This document shows positions 53,302-62,199 of a DNA stretch of 64,000 bases, piece by piece. The DNA is from Methylobacterium phyllostachyos (lineage in GTDB: Bacteria > Pseudomonadota > Alphaproteobacteria > Rhizobiales > Beijerinckiaceae), in NCBI RefSeq assembly GCF_900103445.1, contig NZ_FNHS01000001.1:310001-374000 (forward strand), in the 5' to 3' direction. Both the position numbers and the translations under genes were made by a program. Within the stretch, counting starts at the first letter, position 1. Each line of letters opens with the position of its first letter. Below the pieces are notes generated by a model. That model was not told the DNA's origin. It did no database searches and saw only the letters and a list, made by a program, of their open reading frames with translations.

Positions 53302-53787
53302 TCAGTCCGTCCCGGACGATTCGTAGACCGTGACCACGCCGTCCGCCTCGGGGACGATCACCCGCCAGCGCCGGGCATGCGGCAGGTCTGCGGGGTCGAT
53401 CGCGCTGGCAACACCGCTGACGACATCGAAGGTCGCGAGCCGCCCATGGCCGTCGCGGCCGCATAGGTAGGCGCGGCCGTCACCCAGATGGAGCGCCGCC
53501 GGGCTCGCTTCGGCCCGACCGAACGCGATATCGCCGATCGCCCCGCTCGGTACGAGGACGGCCCCCTGCAGTTCGAGGACGTCGACGTCGCTGGTGAGAC
53601 GGGACAGAACAGGGAGATCGCCGCGGGCGCCGCTGCGCCGGTTGAGCAGCAGCGCCCCGCGCCGCCCTTCCCAGATGACGACGAGAGCGAGGTCCGGCCC
53701 AGCAGGGCCCGCCGCCAGGTAGCAGGTGCCCGGTTTCAGGCGGTCCAGGTTGACCGTCCGCCCCGGGATGCGAATCTCCGTGGTCAT
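53302..53787 (-). CDS. hypothetical protein coupled to the ClC channel
   Basis: 161 residues; its ATG overlaps the stop of the ClC gene (ATGA), so the two are translationally coupled. Beta-rich, with no signal peptide or membrane helix: LALVVIWEGRRGALLLNRRSG, then VLELQGAVLVPSGAIG. No family recognised. A cytoplasmic partner of the channel is possible from the coupling alone. Confidence 0.62.
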   Translation of the reverse strand: MTTEIRIPGRTVNLDRLKPGTCYLAAGPAGPDLALVVIWEGRRGALLLNRRSGARGDLPVLSRLTSDVDVLELQGAVLVPSGAIGDIAFGRAEASPAALHLGDGRAYLCGRDGHGRLATFDVVSGVASAIDPADLPHARRWRVIVPEADGVVTVYESSGTD

Positions 53788-55598
53788 GCGCCCGAACCCG
53801 CCCTGCGCCCGCTCCGCCCCCTCCGGAAGAACGCGCGGCGCTCGGCCTCGGACCGCACCACAGTGGCCCGGACCTGAAGCAGATCCTTGCGGGTCAGGAG
53901 CCCGATCAAGCGCCCACTCAGCGGATCGGTAACGGGCAGGCGCCCCTGCCCGGCCGAGAGCATCACGTCGAGGGCGTGCGAGACGACATCCCCCGGATGG
54001 ACCACGGCGAGGTCGGCATCCGAGACGCGCTCGCCCAGGGTATCGTCCGCTGGCTCCGCGGCCCGCGCCTCAAGGGTCCAGCGCAGGGCCTCGTTGCGCG
54101 AGACGAGTCCCACGGGACGGCCGACCGCATCGACCACCGGATAGGCATGGTGCGCGCCGGCTTCGATCGCGGCGAGCGCGTCAGGCAGTGGGAGGTCGGC
54201 GTCGAGGGTCTCGACCGAGCGGGTCATCACCGCCTCGACCCGGGCGAGATCATAGGGGTCGATCCCATATTCCCGGGTCACATGCTGGCCGCGCCGTGCG
54301 ATCTTCTCCGTGAGGATGGAGCGCTTCAGGAGCAGCACGGTGACCGCATAGGCCGTCATGGTTGCGGCGAGCAGCGGTGCAAGCGCGGCAACATCCCCCG
54401 TCACCTCGACCGCGAAGACGACGCCCGTGAGCGGCGCCGGCAGCGTGCCGCCGAGCATCGCCGCCATGCCGATCAGCGCCCAGAACCCATGCGCGCCCGG
54501 CAGGACGAGGCCGATCAGCCAGCCCGCGGCGCCGCCGAGGATCAGCAGCGGCGCGAGCACGCCGCCCGATGTGCCAGACGACAGGGCGAAGAGCCAGATC
54601 ACCGCCTTCACCGCCAGGATCGTCACGACGGCACCCGCCAGCATGTGGCCGGACAGAAGATCGTGGATCACGTCGTAGCCGACGCCGAGCGCCCGCGGCT
54701 CCACGAGACCGCCCAGACCCACCACGACCGCGCCGAGCGCTGGCCACCACATCCAGTGCAGGGGCAGGTGGCCGAATCCGTCTTCCAGGGCGTAGAGCGC
54801 CCGGGTCAGGACACCGGAGATCAGGCCGCAGGCGAGGCCCAGGGCCGCGCAGGCCGGCAGGCCCCACCAGGGCAGCGCCGGATTGTCGGCGAAGGGAAAC
54901 AGCGGGCCCGCCCCGAACAAAGCCGGCCGCCAGCAGGCTGCCGTCACCGCCCCGACCGTCACCGGAACGAGGCTGCGCGGGCGCCACTCGAACAGCAGCA
55001 CTTCGACGGCGAGCAGCACCGCCGCCACGGGTGTCCCGAAGATCGCTGTCATGCCGGCGGCAGCGCCGGCCACCAGCAGGGTCTTCCGCTCGGCGGCGCT
55101 CAGGTGAAAGAACTGCGCGAACAGCGAGCCGACCGCGCCGCCCGTGACGATGATCGGCCCCTCGGCGCCGAACGGGCCGCCGGTACCGATCGCCACCGCC
55201 GAGGAGAGCGGCTTGAGCAGAGCCACCTTGGGCGACATCCGGCTGCCGCCGATCAGGATCGCCTCCATGGCCTCCGGGATGCCGTGGCCGCGGATCTTAT
55301 CAGAGCCGTAGCGCGCCATCGCGCCGACGATGAGGGCGCCGATCACCGGAATCGCCACCATCCAGGGGCCCGGCGTGGCGCCGGCGAGGGAGGTCAGGGC
55401 CGTGTCGAAGCGGCCGTACCACGCGAGATTGGTCACGAGGCCGATCAGCGTGAGCAGGATCCAGGCGGTCCCGCTCGCCGCGGTGCCGGTGACGACGGCC
55501 ATCCCGGCGAGGATCACCACGCGCCGGTCGGCGCTGAAGTCGCCCAGTGCCCGGCGTCGCGGACTGCCGCTCTCGAATTCGGTTCCGCCGTCCGTCAA
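53784..55598 (-). CDS. ClC-family chloride channel/transporter with CBS domains
   Basis: I place the start at the TTG at 55598 (604 residues), since GGGAGAG precedes it. The ATG at 55625 would lie 1 base from the palindrome at 55627-55645 and have no ribosome site. ClC filter motifs: GTGGPFGAEGPIIV near 138-151 (gating Glu intact), SSGTSGGVLAPLL near 340, and GMAAMLGGTLPAPLTG. Two CBS domains follow (about 450-580), regulating by nucleotide binding. May move chloride or fluoride in exchange for protons. Divergent from the MarR gene. Confidence 0.9.
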   Translation of the reverse strand: MTDGGTEFESGSPRRRALGDFSADRRVVILAGMAVVTGTAASGTAWILLTLIGLVTNLAWYGRFDTALTSLAGATPGPWMVAIPVIGALIVGAMARYGSDKIRGHGIPEAMEAILIGGSRMSPKVALLKPLSSAVAIGTGGPFGAEGPIIVTGGAVGSLFAQFFHLSAAERKTLLVAGAAAGMTAIFGTPVAAVLLAVEVLLFEWRPRSLVPVTVGAVTAACWRPALFGAGPLFPFADNPALPWWGLPACAALGLACGLISGVLTRALYALEDGFGHLPLHWMWWPALGAVVVGLGGLVEPRALGVGYDVIHDLLSGHMLAGAVVTILAVKAVIWLFALSSGTSGGVLAPLLILGGAAGWLIGLVLPGAHGFWALIGMAAMLGGTLPAPLTGVVFAVEVTGDVAALAPLLAATMTAYAVTVLLLKRSILTEKIARRGQHVTREYGIDPYDLARVEAVMTRSVETLDADLPLPDALAAIEAGAHHAYPVVDAVGRPVGLVSRNEALRWTLEARAAEPADDTLGERVSDADLAVVHPGDVVSHALDVMLSAGQGRLPVTDPLSGRLIGLLTRKDLLQVRATVVRSEAERRAFFRRGRSGRRAGSGA

Positions 55599-55626
55599 GG
55601 CTCTCTCCCATCGATCGCCAGCCATT

Positions 55627-55645
55627 TATATCGGATTACGATATA
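55627..55645. promoter_or_regulatory. perfect inverted repeat, probable MarR operator
   Basis: TATATCG (55627-55633) and CGATATA (55639-55645), exactly inverted, with the 5-base spacer GATTA. It is AT-rich in a very GC-rich window and sits between the divergent ClC and MarR genes, the usual place for a MarR-family operator. It covers the region where ClC transcription must begin. Confidence 0.75.
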
Positions 55646-55727
55646 TACAACCGCCAGTCGACGGCTCAGCGAGGCGTGCCAGCGTCGGCCGGCATGGGAT
55701 GCGCATGAGCGCCCGATCACCCGGGGG

Positions 55728-56156
55728 ATGGCGATGGATGCATCGGAAGGCGAGCGGTTATCGACTGAGCAGTACGCGGCGCTGGCGCAGTTCCGCTTCC
55801 AGCTGCGGCGCTTCCTGGCCTTCAGCGAGGCCGCGGCCGCCCGGGCCGGGCTGCCGCCACAGCAGCATCAAGCCTTGCTGACCCTGGCCGGCCATGTCGG
55901 CCGCATCCCGGCCACCGTCGGATTGCTGGCGGAGCAACTGCTCATCGCGCCCCATAGCGCCGCCGAGTTGGTCGCCCGCATGGTCGATGCCGGATTGCTC
56001 ACGAAGACGCGGGCCGCGGAGGATCGGCGCCGGAGCGAGCTGGCGCTCACGCCCCGCGCCGAGGCGCTGCTGCGGACCCTGACGGCGGCCCATCTGGAGG
56101 AGTTGCGCGGGCTGGCGCCCGCTCTGGCCGAAGCGCTGGAGTCCGCGACGCGTTGA
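55728..56156 (+). CDS. MarR-family transcriptional regulator
   Basis: 142 residues from the ATG at 55728; an ATG two codons later is also possible. The winged helix-turn-helix is visible: QQHQALLTLAGHV, then VGLLAEQLLIAPHSAAELVARMVDAGLL (recognition helix region) and the wing KTRAAEDRRRSELALT with the conserved DRR. These regulators bind inverted repeats as dimers and release on binding a small ligand or on oxidation. The ClC gene is the likely target. Confidence 0.88.
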   Translation: MAMDASEGERLSTEQYAALAQFRFQLRRFLAFSEAAAARAGLPPQQHQALLTLAGHVGRIPATVGLLAEQLLIAPHSAAELVARMVDAGLLTKTRAAEDRRRSELALTPRAEALLRTLTAAHLEELRGLAPALAEALESATR

Positions 56157-56195
56157 CCCGGATCGCCATCGCAGTTCCGGCAGCGAAGCGCTGCC

Positions 56196-57221
56196 TCAGC
56201 GCGCCCGCGCCACACAGAACTCGATGGCCCCGTTGAGCGCCGCCTTCACCGGTCCATCCGGGAAAACATCGAGCGCCGCCCGGGCCTCGGCGCCGTAATG
56301 GTGGGCGCGGGCCACGGTCTCCTCCAGCGCGCCGTGGCGCTGGAGCAGGTCGAGGGCCGTCTCCAGATCGCCGTCGCGGATCTCGCCCTGCTGGAGGGTG
56401 CGCCGCCAGAAGCCGCGCTCGCCCTCGCTGCCCCGGCGATAGGCCAGCACGATCGGCAGGGTGATCTTGCCCTCGCGAAAATCGTCGCCGACGTTCTTGC
56501 CGAGTTCGGCCGAGGTGCCGCCGTAATCGAGCACGTCGTCGATCAACTGGAACGCGATGCCGAGGCTCATGCCGTAGGACCGCGCCGCCGCCTGCTCCGC
56601 CTCGGGGCGCCCGGCCAGCACCGGCCCGACCTCGCAGGCCGCCGCGAACAGCTCGGCGGTCTTGCCGCGGATCACCGCGAGATAGGCGGCCTCGTCGGTC
56701 TCCAGGTTCTTGGCGTTGGTGAGCTGCATCACCTCGCCCTCGGCGATCACCGTGGCGGCGGCCGAGAGGATGTCGAGCGCCCGGAGCGAGCCGACCTCCA
56801 CCATCATCCGGAAGGCCTGGCCGAGCAGGAAGTCGCCCACCAGCACCGAGGCCTCGTTGCCCCACTTGATCCGGGCCGCGACCCGGCCGCGGCGCATGTC
56901 GCTCTCGTCGACCACATCGTCGTGCAGGAGCGTCGCCGTGTGCATGAACTCGACGCTGGCGGCGAGCTTCACGTCGCCGTCCGTGTCCCCCGCGTAGCCG
57001 CACAGCTTGGCGCAGGCGAGGGTCAGGATCGGGCGCAGGCGCTTGCCGCCGGAGGCGATCAGGTGGTTCGCCACCTCCGGGATCATCGTCACCTCGGACC
57101 CCGTCCGCGACAGGATCGTGGTGTTGACCCGGGCCATGCCGTCCGCCACCAGCGCGACGAGGTCGTTCAGCCCCGCCTCGACTTCGGGCTTCGGGTTCTC
57201 GATGGAGAGGGCAATACCCAA
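56196..57221 (-). CDS. ispB: polyprenyl diphosphate synthase (octaprenyl type)
   Basis: 341 residues from the TTG at 57221, chosen because GGAGG lies 9 bases upstream. The first aspartate-rich motif is LLHDDVVDESDMRRG near 97, the second is QLIDDVLDYGG near 227, and GGKRLRPIL near 59 binds the diphosphate. Long-chain synthases of this length make the C40 to C50 tail of ubiquinone; the exact length cannot be read. UbiA, encoded at 16.7 kb, would use the product. Confidence 0.9.
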   Translation of the reverse strand: MGIALSIENPKPEVEAGLNDLVALVADGMARVNTTILSRTGSEVTMIPEVANHLIASGGKRLRPILTLACAKLCGYAGDTDGDVKLAASVEFMHTATLLHDDVVDESDMRRGRVAARIKWGNEASVLVGDFLLGQAFRMMVEVGSLRALDILSAAATVIAEGEVMQLTNAKNLETDEAAYLAVIRGKTAELFAAACEVGPVLAGRPEAEQAAARSYGMSLGIAFQLIDDVLDYGGTSAELGKNVGDDFREGKITLPIVLAYRRGSEGERGFWRRTLQQGEIRDGDLETALDLLQRHGALEETVARAHHYGAEARAALDVFPDGPVKAALNGAIEFCVARAR

Positions 57222-57386
57222 GATCCGCGACCTCCAGACCGGTTCCACTCCGGGCGGCGGGCGATCCCTTCGCACGGGCCCCGCAGCGCCGCAACATCGG
57301 TGCCGATCGGATATGGGACGTTCCCGACGCGGAGCCGACGCGGCGAAACCGCCGGGGCAAGAGCAGGCCGTGACCGGGGGACCATT

Positions 57387-57611
57387 ATGATCGAGTTGAT
57401 CCGGGCCAACGACGTGGTGCTGATCGGGTTTGCCCGCACGATCCTCGAAGCCGCCGAGATCCCGGTCCTAGTCGCCGACAGCCACATGAGCCTGATGGAG
57501 GGTTCGATCGGGATGTTCGGCCAGCGCCTGCTGGTCCCGCGCGACTACGAGGCGCAGGCCCGGCGCCTCCTCGGCGATGCTGGGATCGCCCACGAGTTGC
57601 GTCAGCCATGA
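57387..57611 (+). CDS. DUF2007 domain protein
   Basis: 74 residues, one DUF2007 domain (MIELIRANDVVLIGFARTILE, SMFGQRLLVPRDYEAQARRLL). Such small proteins bind unidentified ligands and are often fused to regulatory or membrane parts. Its last codons overlap the start of the methyltransferase gene (ATGA), so the two are coupled. Divergent from the polyprenyl synthase gene. Confidence 0.85.
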   Translation: MIELIRANDVVLIGFARTILEAAEIPVLVADSHMSLMEGSIGMFGQRLLVPRDYEAQARRLLGDAGIAHELRQP

Positions 57612-58363
57612 CGGAGGCGCCGGATGCCTTCCTGGGCGGGCTTCTACGCCTGCATCAGCCGCCGCGCGGGGCACACCGGGCAGGGACAGACGCGGTGCTG
57701 CTCGCCCGCCTGCTCGCGCCGGACGCAAGCGACCGGCTCTGCGATGTCGGCGCTGCCACGGGCGCGGTCGGGCTCGGCTGCGCGGCGCTGTGGCCCGGCC
57801 TTCGGCCGACCCTGGTCGAGCGCGATCCCGCTCTCGCCGAGCGTGCCCGAGCGAATGCCGCCCTGAACGGCATCGAAGCCCGCGTGATCGAGATGGATGT
57901 CCTCGCCCCCGCGGCGGAACGCCACGCCGCAGGTCTGCAGCCGGACAGTTTCGATCTGGTGCTGACAAACCCGCCGTTTTTCACGGCTGGCCGTCACCGG
58001 GCTTCGCCGCATCCCGGCCGTGCCGCAGCTCACACCTTCGCCGGGGAGAAGGCCGGGCAGGAGCTGGATGCCTGGATCCGCGCCTGCACGGCGATCCTCC
58101 GACCGGGCGGGCGACTGGGATTGATCCACAGGGCCGACGCCCTCGCAGTGTGCCTGGACAGTCTCCGGGGTCGCTACGGCGATCTGGCGATCCGTCCGGT
58201 TCATCCCCGGGCCGAGGCCCCGGCGATCCGGATCCTGATCCGCGCCGTCAAGGGAAGCCGTGCCGCGCTGAGCCTTCAGCCGCCCCTCATCCTGCACGGG
58301 CCGGACGGTGCGTTCACGACGGAGGCCGCAGCGCTTCACGGCACTGCGCCGGCAAATCGTTGA
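57608..58363 (+). CDS. TrmN6-like tRNA/N6-adenine methyltransferase
   Basis: 251 residues. A Rossmann methyltransferase with CDVGAATGAVGLG near 44 (motif I) and LVLTNPPFF near 118, the NPPF catalytic motif of N6-adenine or N5-glutamine methyltransferases. The layout with RLHQPPRGAHRAGTDAVLLA at the start matches TrmN6 (YfiC), which methylates A37 of tRNA-Val. Other small NPPF enzymes are possible. Coupled to the DUF2007 gene. Confidence 0.82.
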   Translation: MTEAPDAFLGGLLRLHQPPRGAHRAGTDAVLLARLLAPDASDRLCDVGAATGAVGLGCAALWPGLRPTLVERDPALAERARANAALNGIEARVIEMDVLAPAAERHAAGLQPDSFDLVLTNPPFFTAGRHRASPHPGRAAAHTFAGEKAGQELDAWIRACTAILRPGGRLGLIHRADALAVCLDSLRGRYGDLAIRPVHPRAEAPAIRILIRAVKGSRAALSLQPPLILHGPDGAFTTEAAALHGTAPANR

Positions 58364-58372
58364 CCACGCCGC

Positions 58373-58684
58373 TCAGGCCGCCAAAGCGGTGGGCTCCGCG
58401 TCCCCGATGCCCAGGAAGCGCTCGACTTCCGGAAGATCCGCGAAAGCCAGGAATTCCGGGCGCAGCGGCGCCGGAAGACCCTCGAAGTTCAGCCCGGGGA
58501 ACGTATCGGGATGTGGGTAGAGCTGCCAGACGGCGCCTGGCTCCACCGGTGGGAACAGGATCGCGACCTTCTCGTCGCCGAGGCGGACGATCCGCGAGGG
58601 GCTGTACGACAGGGTCTCGATGCTCCAACCCCGGTGGGCGTTTCCGTGGGCCTTCATGGTGCGGCGGCGTGTCGCGCGGTGCAT
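58373..58684 (-). CDS. small hypothetical protein
   Basis: 103 residues. The ATG at 58684 is supported by AGGAG six bases before it; a second ATG is nine codons downstream. A basic N-terminus (HRATRRRTMKAHGNAHRG) precedes a compact region with FPPVEPGAVWQLYPHPDTFPG and a C-terminal LPEVERFLGIG helix. No family recognised. It lies 9 bases from the methyltransferase stop, convergent. Confidence 0.55.
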   Translation of the reverse strand: MHRATRRRTMKAHGNAHRGWSIETLSYSPSRIVRLGDEKVAILFPPVEPGAVWQLYPHPDTFPGLNFEGLPAPLRPEFLAFADLPEVERFLGIGDAEPTALAA

Positions 58685-58721
58685 GGCGGTCTCCTGCGGT
58701 TGCGGGTCGATATCGGGTGAG

Positions 58722-59396
58722 TCAGGCGGCGTTCTTGCGGCCGGAGCGCTTGGGCCAGCCGAGCGCCACGAGGCGGGCCTTGGCGTAGTCGCGGACCTCG
58801 TCGCGGGTGCCGGGTGGCATCGCGGCGAGGATCGCCTGAGTGGCGCCATCCAGCATCAGGTCGGTGACCGCGTTGATCGTCTCGGCCTCGTCGATGCGGC
58901 GCTTCAGGTCGCCCTCGGCCTCGGTGACGTCGTCGAAGGCGGGCGCCTCCTCGAAATCCTCGTCGACCGCCCGGACGGGGATCTGGTGGGCGCGGAACTC
59001 GTCGGCCTCCTCCTCGGAGTAGACCAGCCCGTGCAGCTCGATCAGCTTGAGGATGACGCGGTCCTTCCCGCGCTTCTCGGCCATGGCGTAGACGTAGGCC
59101 GCCTGCTTGCCCGAGACGCGGTAGTTCACGTTGACCAGCGCCTCGCCCATCGACCACTCGACCCGCTCGGTGCCGGGCTTGGTGCCGGGCAGGCGGCCGG
59201 TCACGAGGATCACCGCCTCGTCGCGCTCGGCCCGGATGATGGTCGGCGGTTCGAACACGATCCCGGCCTGAGCGGCGATCCGTTCGAGCGTCTTGTGATA
59301 GATGACGGCCGTCCCCTGGACACGCCAGACGTTGCCCCCGAAGGGCTCGCCGTAGCGGACGAGGATGTCGGCGATCTGCTTGTCGGCGGTTCGCAT
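58722..59396 (-). CDS. conserved hypothetical protein of unknown family
   Basis: 224 residues from the ATG at 59396. N-terminal part (IADILVRYGEPFGGNVWRVQGT) suggests a small alpha/beta domain; a long acidic segment follows (VRAVDEDFEEAPAFDDVTEAEGDLK), then a basic C-terminus. No signal peptide or membrane segment. I cannot name a family. It is a full-length cytoplasmic protein with good codon pattern. The 252-base gap to ccmC is AT-richer near 59440-59490 and probably holds both promoters. Confidence 0.65.
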   Translation of the reverse strand: MRTADKQIADILVRYGEPFGGNVWRVQGTAVIYHKTLERIAAQAGIVFEPPTIIRAERDEAVILVTGRLPGTKPGTERVEWSMGEALVNVNYRVSGKQAAYVYAMAEKRGKDRVILKLIELHGLVYSEEEADEFRAHQIPVRAVDEDFEEAPAFDDVTEAEGDLKRRIDEAETINAVTDLMLDGATQAILAAMPPGTRDEVRDYAKARLVALGWPKRSGRKNAA

Positions 59397-59648
59397 GGGA
59401 GTTCGATCCGGCGGAAGGGGCCGCGTCATCCACAGCTTTATACGGCGACGCTCTTTCGTTCTCTTTTTGTTCGTATCTATATGCGCAATTTCCCCGCCTT
59501 TCGCAAGGGCGGACGGGCAGCGCAGGCGTGTTTTTGGCTCCGCCCCAGGGGAGCACCCTTGCTGCAAAAAGCGCTCGGTTCCGTGATCCGGCGCGTTGAA
59601 GCCCCGCATTGTTGCTGCACCGCACCCTAAGGTAGACCGGCCGTCACG

Positions 59649-60470
59649 ATGTCCGAGACAGCAGCCGTGATGACGCCTTCCCTCTGGACCCGCCTGTCGA
59701 ATCCCAGCCACTTCATGCGGTGGTCGGGCGCGCTCGTGCCGTGGCTCACGGCCCTGTCGCTCGCCGTTCTGGCCGTCGGCCTGTACCAGACCTTCTTCAC
59801 CGTGCCGCCCGACTATCAGCAGGGCGAGACCGTGCGGATCATGTACATCCATGTCCCGGCGGCGTGGCTTGGCGTGTTCTTCTACGCGGCCATGAGCGTG
59901 TCGGCGATTGGCACCCTGGTCTGGCGCCATCCGCTGGCCGACGTGGCCCAGCGGGCGGCAGCGCCGATCGGCGCGGCCTTCACGCTGATCTGCCTCGTGA
60001 CCGGCTCGCTCTGGGGCAAGCCGATGTGGGGCACCTACTGGGTCTGGGACGCGCGGCTGACCTCGATGCTGGTCCTGTTCCTGATCTATTGCGGCATCAT
60101 CGCGCTCTGGCGGACCCTGGAAGACCCGAACCGCGCCGCCCGCGCGGTGGCGATCCTGACCCTGGTCGGCGCCGTGAACCTGCCGATCATCAAGTTCTCG
60201 GTGAACTGGTGGTCGACGCTGCACCAGCCGGCCTCGATCCTGCGCATGGGCGGCTCGACCATCGATCCCTCGATGCTCTACCCGCTGCTCGTCATGATCG
60301 GCGCCGCGACCCTCGGCGGCACGACGCTGCACCTCTACACGATGCGGACCGAGATCATGCGCCGCCGGGTGCGCACGCTGACGATCCGCGAGGCCGAGCG
60401 CCTGGACCGCGCCCAGCCCCGCATCACCCCGCAGCCGTCGGGCGGGCTGCCAGTCGGACAGCCGGTCTAG
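59649..60470 (+). CDS. ccmC: haem exporter/delivery protein CcmC
   Basis: 273 residues, six helices. The tryptophan-rich WGTYWVWDARLTS motif near 125-137 binds haem together with flanking periplasmic histidines (IHVPAAW, LHQPAS). CcmC places haem on CcmE during cytochrome c maturation. The C-terminus is longer and more polar than usual (after 250). Upstream ccmA and ccmB and the ccmE, ccmF and ccmH genes are not in the window. It begins the ccmC-ccmD-ccmG operon. Confidence 0.95.
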   Translation: MSETAAVMTPSLWTRLSNPSHFMRWSGALVPWLTALSLAVLAVGLYQTFFTVPPDYQQGETVRIMYIHVPAAWLGVFFYAAMSVSAIGTLVWRHPLADVAQRAAAPIGAAFTLICLVTGSLWGKPMWGTYWVWDARLTSMLVLFLIYCGIIALWRTLEDPNRAARAVAILTLVGAVNLPIIKFSVNWWSTLHQPASILRMGGSTIDPSMLYPLLVMIGAATLGGTTLHLYTMRTEIMRRRVRTLTIREAERLDRAQPRITPQPSGGLPVGQPV

Positions 60471-60480
60471 GAGCGCTGCG

Positions 60481-60624
60481 ATGGATCTCGGGTCTCACGG
60501 CGGCTTCATCCTGGCTGCCTTCGCCTTCACGGCGCTGGTGATGGCCGCGCTTATCGGCAACGCAATCCGCGACCGGCGGGCGCAGCTGCGGGCACTCAAG
60601 GGTTTCGGCGAGGACCGGCGATGA
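60481..60624 (+). CDS. ccmD: haem exporter subunit CcmD
   Basis: 47 residues, too small to be called by most filters. The start has AGGAG at good spacing. One helix (FILAAFAFTALVMAALIG) is followed by a basic stretch (IRDRRAQLRALKGFGEDRR), the CcmD pattern. CcmD ties CcmC to CcmE and releases holo-CcmE. Its stop overlaps the ccmG start (ATGA). Confidence 0.85.
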   Translation: MDLGSHGGFILAAFAFTALVMAALIGNAIRDRRAQLRALKGFGEDRR

Positions 60625-61235
60625 CCGACCCGCACAACGACGTGACGGACCGGCCGCCCCCGGTTCGCCGCTCCCTCCTGCTGATCTTGCCGGCGCTGGC
60701 CTTCACGGCACTGGCCGCCGTGTTCTTCCTGCGCCTGCGCTCGGGGGTCGACCCGGCCGCCCTGCCCTCGGCGATGATCGGCAGGCCGGTGCCGAATTTC
60801 GACCTGCCGGCCGTGCCGGGGCTCACCGCCGGCGGCGCACCGGTGCCGGGCCTGTCGAGCGCCGAGTTGAAGGGGCAGATCACGGTCCTCAACGTGTTCG
60901 CCTCGTGGTGCGCGCCCTGCCAGGTCGAGCACCCGATGCTGATGCGGCTCGCCAAGGAACCGGGGATCCGGCTCGTCGGCATCGACTACAAGGAGCCGAA
61001 CCCGGAGGCTGGGCAGCGCTTCCTCGCCCGGCACGGCGTGCCGTTCAGCGCCGTGGGCGCCGACGCGAGCGGGCGCGCGGCGATCGATTTCGGCGTCTAC
61101 GGCGTGCCCGAGACCTTCATCATCGGCCCGGACGGGGTGATCCGCGACAAGCTCGTCGGCATCCTGACGCCGGAGAATTTCGCGAGTGTGCTGACGCGGA
61201 TCCGGGCCGCCGGCAAGGTCGCGGCGGCGGAGTGA
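60621..61235 (+). CDS. ccmG: thiol:disulfide interchange protein CcmG/DsbE
   Basis: 204 residues. A membrane anchor at about 18-38 is followed by a periplasmic thioredoxin fold with VFASWCAPCQVE; the active cysteines are Cys97 and Cys100. The cis-Pro region is VYGVPETFIIG near 170. CcmG reduces apocytochrome c for haem attachment and is recharged by CcdA/DsbD, encoded at 4.3 kb. Translationally coupled to ccmD. Confidence 0.94.
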   Translation: MTDPHNDVTDRPPPVRRSLLLILPALAFTALAAVFFLRLRSGVDPAALPSAMIGRPVPNFDLPAVPGLTAGGAPVPGLSSAELKGQITVLNVFASWCAPCQVEHPMLMRLAKEPGIRLVGIDYKEPNPEAGQRFLARHGVPFSAVGADASGRAAIDFGVYGVPETFIIGPDGVIRDKLVGILTPENFASVLTRIRAAGKVAAAE

Positions 61236-61850
61236 TCACGCCTCCGGTTGCGCGGCCTTGTTCTCATAGCGGGTCAGCAGCGGAGTCTGAGCCAGGGCGA
61301 ACAGCACGGTGATCGGCATGATGCCGAACACCTTGAAGTTGACCCAGAAATCCTCGGTCTGGGTCCGCCACACGATCTCGTTCAGCGCCGCCAGGACGAA
61401 GAAGAACAGTCCCCAGCGGAAGGTGAGCTTGCGCCAGCCCTCCTCGGTGAGGCTGAACATCGAATCGAGCACCACCGACAGGAGCGGCCGCCCGAAGGCG
61501 AGGCCGCCGAGCAGCACCGTGCCGAACAGGGTGTTCACGATGGTCGGCTTGACCATGATGAAGGTCTTGTCCTGCAGCGCCAGGGTCAGCCCGCCGAACA
61601 CCACCACGACCACGCCGGACACGAGCGGCATGATCGGCAGGCGCCGCATCAGCGCGTAGTGGATCGCCAGCGCCACCACGGTCGCCGCGATGAACAGGCC
61701 CGTGGCCACGAACAGCTTTTGGTCGGGGGCGACGCCGAATTTCTCCGAGTAGGCGTTCCCGAGGAAAAACAGCACAAGCGGCCCGAGTTCGAGCGCCAGC
61801 TTCATCAGCGGCGGCAGGTGGCGGCGCGGGGGGACGGATTCGATCTGCAT
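61236..61850 (-). CDS. yciB: septation protein A / YciB family
   Basis: 204 residues, six predicted helices. The family's [17 protein letters not shown] near 18 and [24 protein letters not shown] near 86 are conserved, as is [20 protein letters not shown]. YciB (IspZ) takes part in envelope and division processes; its biochemical role is unsettled. Its stop directly abuts the ccmG stop. Divergent from the vapB-like gene. Confidence 0.92.
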   Translation of the reverse strand: MQIESVPPRRHLPPLMKLALELGPLVLFFLGNAYSEKFGVAPDQKLFVATGLFIAATVVALAIHYALMRRLPIMPLVSGVVVVVFGGLTLALQDKTFIMVKPTIVNTLFGTVLLGGLAFGRPLLSVVLDSMFSLTEEGWRKLTFRWGLFFFVLAALNEIVWRTQTEDFWVNFKVFGIMPITVLFALAQTPLLTRYENKAAQPEA

Positions 61851-61938
61851 GCGGGTCAGTTGGCTCGGATGCGGCGCGCTTGGTAGGCTGGACGCGCCGG
61901 ACTGGATTCGTCGGGGTGTGTGTAACGCAGGAGCCGCG

Positions 61939-62199
61939 ATGTCCATCACGATCGAGAATGCCGAGATCGAGGCGCTGCTGGCCGACCTCACGCAGACGAC
62001 CCGGCGGAGCGCGCCGGATCTGCTGCTGGAGCTGCTGCGGCGGGAGCGCGAACGGCTGGCCGATGATTGGCAGCGCGAAGCGGCAGCGGCGATTGCGTCG
62101 GGGCGGCTGCTGCACGAGCGTTGGAAGGCGGCGGAGGACATCGACCCTCGCCCGATCGATGAGATTCTCGCTTATGACGAGAATGGCCTGCCGGTATGA
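61939..62199 (+). CDS. VapB-family antitoxin (Rv0623/PSK type)
   Basis: 86 residues from the ATG at 61939 with AGGAG upstream. N-terminal [21 protein letters not shown] is the Rv0623-type antitoxin start. The helical middle ([17 protein letters not shown]) and acidic C-terminal tail ([20 protein letters not shown]) should cover the toxin active site. Its stop overlaps the toxin start by four bases (ATGA). Confidence 0.88.
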   Translation: MSITIENAEIEALLADLTQTTRRSAPDLLLELLRRERERLADDWQREAAAAIASGRLLHERWKAAEDIDPRPIDEILAYDENGLPV

